The position numbers and the translations under genes are program-made. Positions 8,483 through 11,278 of a DNA stretch of 11,278 nt are shown piece by piece (positions within the stretch are counted from its first letter, which is position 1; each line of letters begins with the position of its first letter). The notes below the pieces were generated by a model. The model searched no databases, was not told where the DNA came from, and saw only the letters and a program-made list of their open reading frames with translations. Origin of the DNA: Periconia sp. R9002 (lineage: Eukaryota > Ascomycota > Dothideomycetes > Pleosporales > Periconiaceae); assembly GCA_023627715.1 (NCBI GenBank), contig JAMAHW010000341.1, positions 1 to 11,278 on the forward strand. Direction: 5' to 3'.

Positions 8483-8947
8483 GGTTGCGGGAAGGTGTGG
8501 GCTGAGAATGGATGCGGTGAAGGTATGGACAAGCGCAAGCAATAGATGGGCGATGTGCGTGGCAGCATCTAGACAGCAACATGGTTATTTATGCTCCTGC
8601 TACCGCTCACCGGCATCAACTGCTTAGTGTTCAGCAACACGCTACAATCAGCGGGTTTGCGCATCCGCACTTGCGTAAACAGATTACCGCACCCGTTGAC
8701 CCTGATGACGGCCAGCCCCTGGGCACGCTGCCTGCTCAAGCTTATCTGCTTATGAGAAGTGGAGTCAGGCTGTTGCGGTGCAGGGTGAGCCGAACTGGCG
8801 GCACAAGTCACCCATTGTGGGCTACATACGCAGAGTGTCTACGGAGAGTGTGATCACTCGTGGCAGATGGAGCACGGAGATGCTGATGATGAGAAAGGCT
8901 TTGGCCAGTAAACCGCTCTGCCCTATTGAGCTTCTGCGTAACGTCTT

Positions 8948-8954
8948 TATTAAA
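8948..8954 (+). promoter_or_regulatory. Possible TATA element of the bZIP gene
   Basis: TATTAAA lies 54-60 bases upstream of the ATG at 9008, the same spacing as the TATA box of the patatin-like gene. The sequence is not a perfect TATA box, so the call is weak. Confidence 0.3.
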
Positions 8955-9007
8955 GCTGCTTGTCGACAGTCCACAATGCAAGCAAATTATCTCCTCCACG
9001 TACCCAG

Positions 9008-9718
9008 ATGGCGCCCAGGAAGTACTGCAGCGAGGCAGCTCGCAAAGAAGCTCGAAAAGAGCAGAACCGGAAAGCCCAGAGACGCTTTCGAGCCAAACAG
9101 AAGTGAGATGCCCGCCTGCGCCGATACTCCGCCGTCAATCATGTTTCTTACCAGAGCAGGAGAATAGCGACAGTCAGGTAGGCTCTGTTGCGTGCATGCC
9201 GGCTATGTGCCAGGGACGTGTCACATACTCACAGGTTGCTCGTTAGGACTTCGTCTGTCGCTCCTACGTTGGGAGGTAGAAGCTGTGTAGAAGAAGCTAC
9301 CGACCCAAGAGCGAATGCACCTGCATTGCTGGAGAAAGTGAAGGAAGATGTTCGCCGCCTTGTACAGCTCTCGCATGACCAGCCCGATATTGAGTTGGAG
9401 AGCTATCTAGCTGAGCAGTGGAACGAAGTTCAGGGACTGGTGCGATGGCGTCAGTATCTGCCATCCCAACCACAAGATGCGTTGCAGCCGGGCGAGGGAA
9501 GAGCCGCTCGCCCTCCTATGTTGCAGAGCACGCGTCGAGACGGCCATAGTCGCGAGCAAATGGCACTGTCTGAAGCCTTCCAAGCGATGCGCCAAATGCT
9601 GAACGAAATGCAAGAGGAGCCGAGAACGTTGAACATGCCGCTATGGCGTATTCCGTCTCCAGATTGGTGTGAAGATGCACATCGGCGTAATGCGATGAAC
9701 AGTTTTGGTAGAATATAG
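9008..9718 (+). CDS. Small bZIP-type transcription factor, zipper not evident
   Basis: Exon 1 (9008-9102) encodes a fungal bZIP basic region: EARKEQNRKAQRRFRAKQK, with the N-x7-R signature at N20 and R28 and the AQR.FR core that contacts DNA. The frame then meets TGA inside a donor, AA|GTGAGA. Removing intron 1 (9103-9159, 57 bases, ..GAGCAG), a micro-exon (9160-9177) and intron 2 (9178-9234, 57 bases, GTAGGC..CACAG) joins exon 3 (9235-9718) in frame: 198 residues in all. Skipping the micro-exon as one 132-base intron also keeps frame (192 residues). Exon 3 has helical, charged stretches such as ALLEKVKEDVRRLVQLSHDQ. The expected leucine heptads right after the basic region are absent (R28+10 is Arg), so dimerisation in the usual way is doubtful. 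It presumably acts in the nucleus. The basic region is certain; exon structure beyond it is a best fit. Confidence 0.6.
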
Positions 9719-10873
9719 TAATGCTGTCTTCGACCTTCTACTACTGTGTACTTCGGCTGTAGTTGATATGAGCGATGGATAGACTGGTGGGCCATCCAAA
9801 ACGTAGCTGTCTAGACGCGCGATCACGACGGCGATCTGGAGCAAGGGCCGCTAGAACAGACTAGGCATCTCTTGGCCGATCAATTAGCGGCGCCGAAGCT
9901 GATCCGAAGCAACGGTCTGCGTCTTCCGCTTCCAGAAGCGTGTGTAAAGCGTGTAAGCGCGTAAGCGAGCAGCTTTGCCTAACCGTAAAACAGTACGATC
10001 ATATCATGTGCCGTGGGTGACAGCGCAATTGCTTATTGCTTAGCTGCTCGCTCTCAAGGCAAGCGTCTCGGGCTGTGTGAATGAGATTCCGTGGCTAACA
10101 ATGTATAGATGTGTATGACCAACGGAGGTGATTCAGCCTTTATTTTCGGAAGAAGGCGTTGCGCTGCTTTACGCGGTCCCTGGCGGCCCGCATGAGCTGT
10201 TCTCGATCCCCACGCGGTGTGACCATCGTTCCGAACACAGAATAGACAGGTGCCGTCCTGAAAAAAGGGAGAGTGACAACCGCGAGTGTCCAGACTTTGA
10301 AGAGGGTTGATAAGCCTAGGATCTGTGAATACGTTAGTTCTCAAGGTTGAGATTTTTTTTTAACGGTTCGCCATGTCCGTTACATAGGTTCAGAGATGTT
10401 TTTACTCTAGGGCTATACAGCGGTACATGGCTGACCAGTCGCATCAGGGCGTACCAAGAACAATATCACTCTCTTATTCTTTTTCTAATGCACGAGTCAG
10501 CTTTTGTCATTATACCTAAGAACACACGGATCTAGACGCAGCTATGAGCGGGACCAGCTTCCTAAGATGCGGCTGCATGCATGCCAGTCGGGTCAGCGAG
10601 CAGGCGTGCAAGCATGCACCATTCATGCCCCATAAGCGTGGCCACTAGCGTGACGCGTTGGTGCTCTTTCTGAAATCGCGTCAAGCCGGTACTTCTGGTG
10701 CATGGTGTTGCGAGAACCCCAAAACGCAAATAGTTGCAGAACACTACTAATATACAACCTTACTTTTTGGTAACCACGCTATCTAGTCGTTGAAGGCTAC
10801 GCCATAGGTCGAGGCATGTTAACTCCTGAGCAGGTCATACTGCAATTCACGCAAGACAAGCGACCTCATTAGC
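9719..10873. other. Non-coding stretch downstream of the bZIP gene
   Basis: About 1.15 kb without a supported gene. The frames here, such as 10054-10344 (minus, 96 codons) and 10128-10310 (plus, 60 codons), overlap one another and carry no motif. A run of nine T lies at 10352-10360. No repeat related to the left-hand 23-base family was noticed. Confidence 0.45.
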
Positions 10874-11107
10874 TCACTGTAAGCGAAGATCTATCATAGC
10901 TAGCCATCTGCTTAGTTTTACCTGTGCTGTTAGCTTTACGAACCGCTGAAGCAAATTGTGAGCTTCTGTTGGCGAGCTAATGTTTATGGCATTGACGCCT
11001 AAACCTCTCAATGACCACGCATCTGTGACAACATGGCTTGCAACATTTGACAGTTCCACTCTCAAGTCTGGCGTTGAAGAGGGTAATACTTCCAGGCAGA
11101 GGCTTCG
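10874..11107 (-). other. Open coding-like segment near the right edge
   Basis: A minus-strand frame is open from just after TAA (11110-11108) to a stop at 10874. It reads plausibly as protein, for example LRVELSNVASHVVTDAWSLR, then GLGVNAINISSPTEAHNLLQ. It lacks an early ATG and contains a donor-like CAG|GTAAAA near 10919. A second minus frame (11234-10977) overlaps it. It may be an exon of a gene that continues beyond the window, or a fragment. No family is recognised. Confidence 0.22.
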
Positions 11108-11278
11108 TTACATGAAAAGAAGAGGCAAGCACATGTTCTAGGTTAAGACGTCTATAAAGCACCAATCTCGGCTCGGGAACGCTGGTTCGTCGTGTACCCG
11201 CTTCAAATAGCGTCGAGATGCCTACTACGGTCAAGCAGCAGAGAGCGTTTCTTTGTGTATGGGCTGAAAACCTTAGAA

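Noticed and set aside
8581..9167. Overlapping plus-strand frames 8581-8853 and 8778-9167
   Set aside because: Protein-like in places, but they overlap each other and the bZIP first exon, show no domain, and I could not join them by a plausible intron.
1..11278. A DUF3435 tyrosine-recombinase captain or other transposase
   Set aside because: I looked in the longer frames of both strands for recombinase-like or transposase-like segments and found none; any captain must lie outside the window.
1..11278. Heavy repeat-induced point mutation (RIP)
   Set aside because: The window is not AT-rich overall, and the long DUF3723 frame is free of stops. Without computed dinucleotide ratios there is no support for RIP.

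Overview
The window looks like a gene-poor stretch of nuclear DNA from a filamentous ascomycete (Pezizomycotina). The evidence is spliced genes with introns of about 47 to 77 bases, GT..AG borders, purines at -3 of the starts, a fungal-type bZIP basic region, and two proteins of kinds largely confined to, or expanded in, such fungi (DUF3723 and patatin-like). I see no bacterial signals, rRNA, tRNA or CRISPR. The species cannot be named from this.

Left part (1-1530): no convincing intact gene. It holds two arrays of a degenerate minisatellite with a strict 23-base period (about 177-474 and 898-1095), plus copies in inverted orientation near 733-750 and 1458-1480. A short plus-strand open segment (1188-1373) and a small Cys-containing reading frame (1534-1815) may be coding.

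Middle (1928-7106): everything recognisable is on the minus strand. From right to left these are: an intact two-exon DUF3723 gene of 797 residues (7106-4661); a three-exon patatin-like gene of 239 residues (3669-2826) whose oxyanion loop and nucleophile motif are both missing; a short hypothetical frame (2631-2380); and a frameshifted relic with an OrsD/DUF3505-like CxxC finger (2296-1928). DUF3723 and patatin-like genes are two of the accessory families repeatedly reported as cargo of Starship giant transposons. No DUF3435 tyrosine-recombinase captain is visible here, so the Starship reading is inference.

Right part (7107-11278): mostly non-coding, with one recognisable plus-strand gene, a small bZIP-type factor (9008-9718). 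Its basic region is clear, its leucine zipper is not, and it needs one or two short introns. A very basic short frame (8482-8324, minus) and an open segment at the right edge (11107-10874, minus) are weak candidates.

No pathway links these genes. The picture is accessory, repeat-associated DNA with one intact family gene, a catalytically stripped patatin-like protein, a regulator-like protein and decaying fragments.
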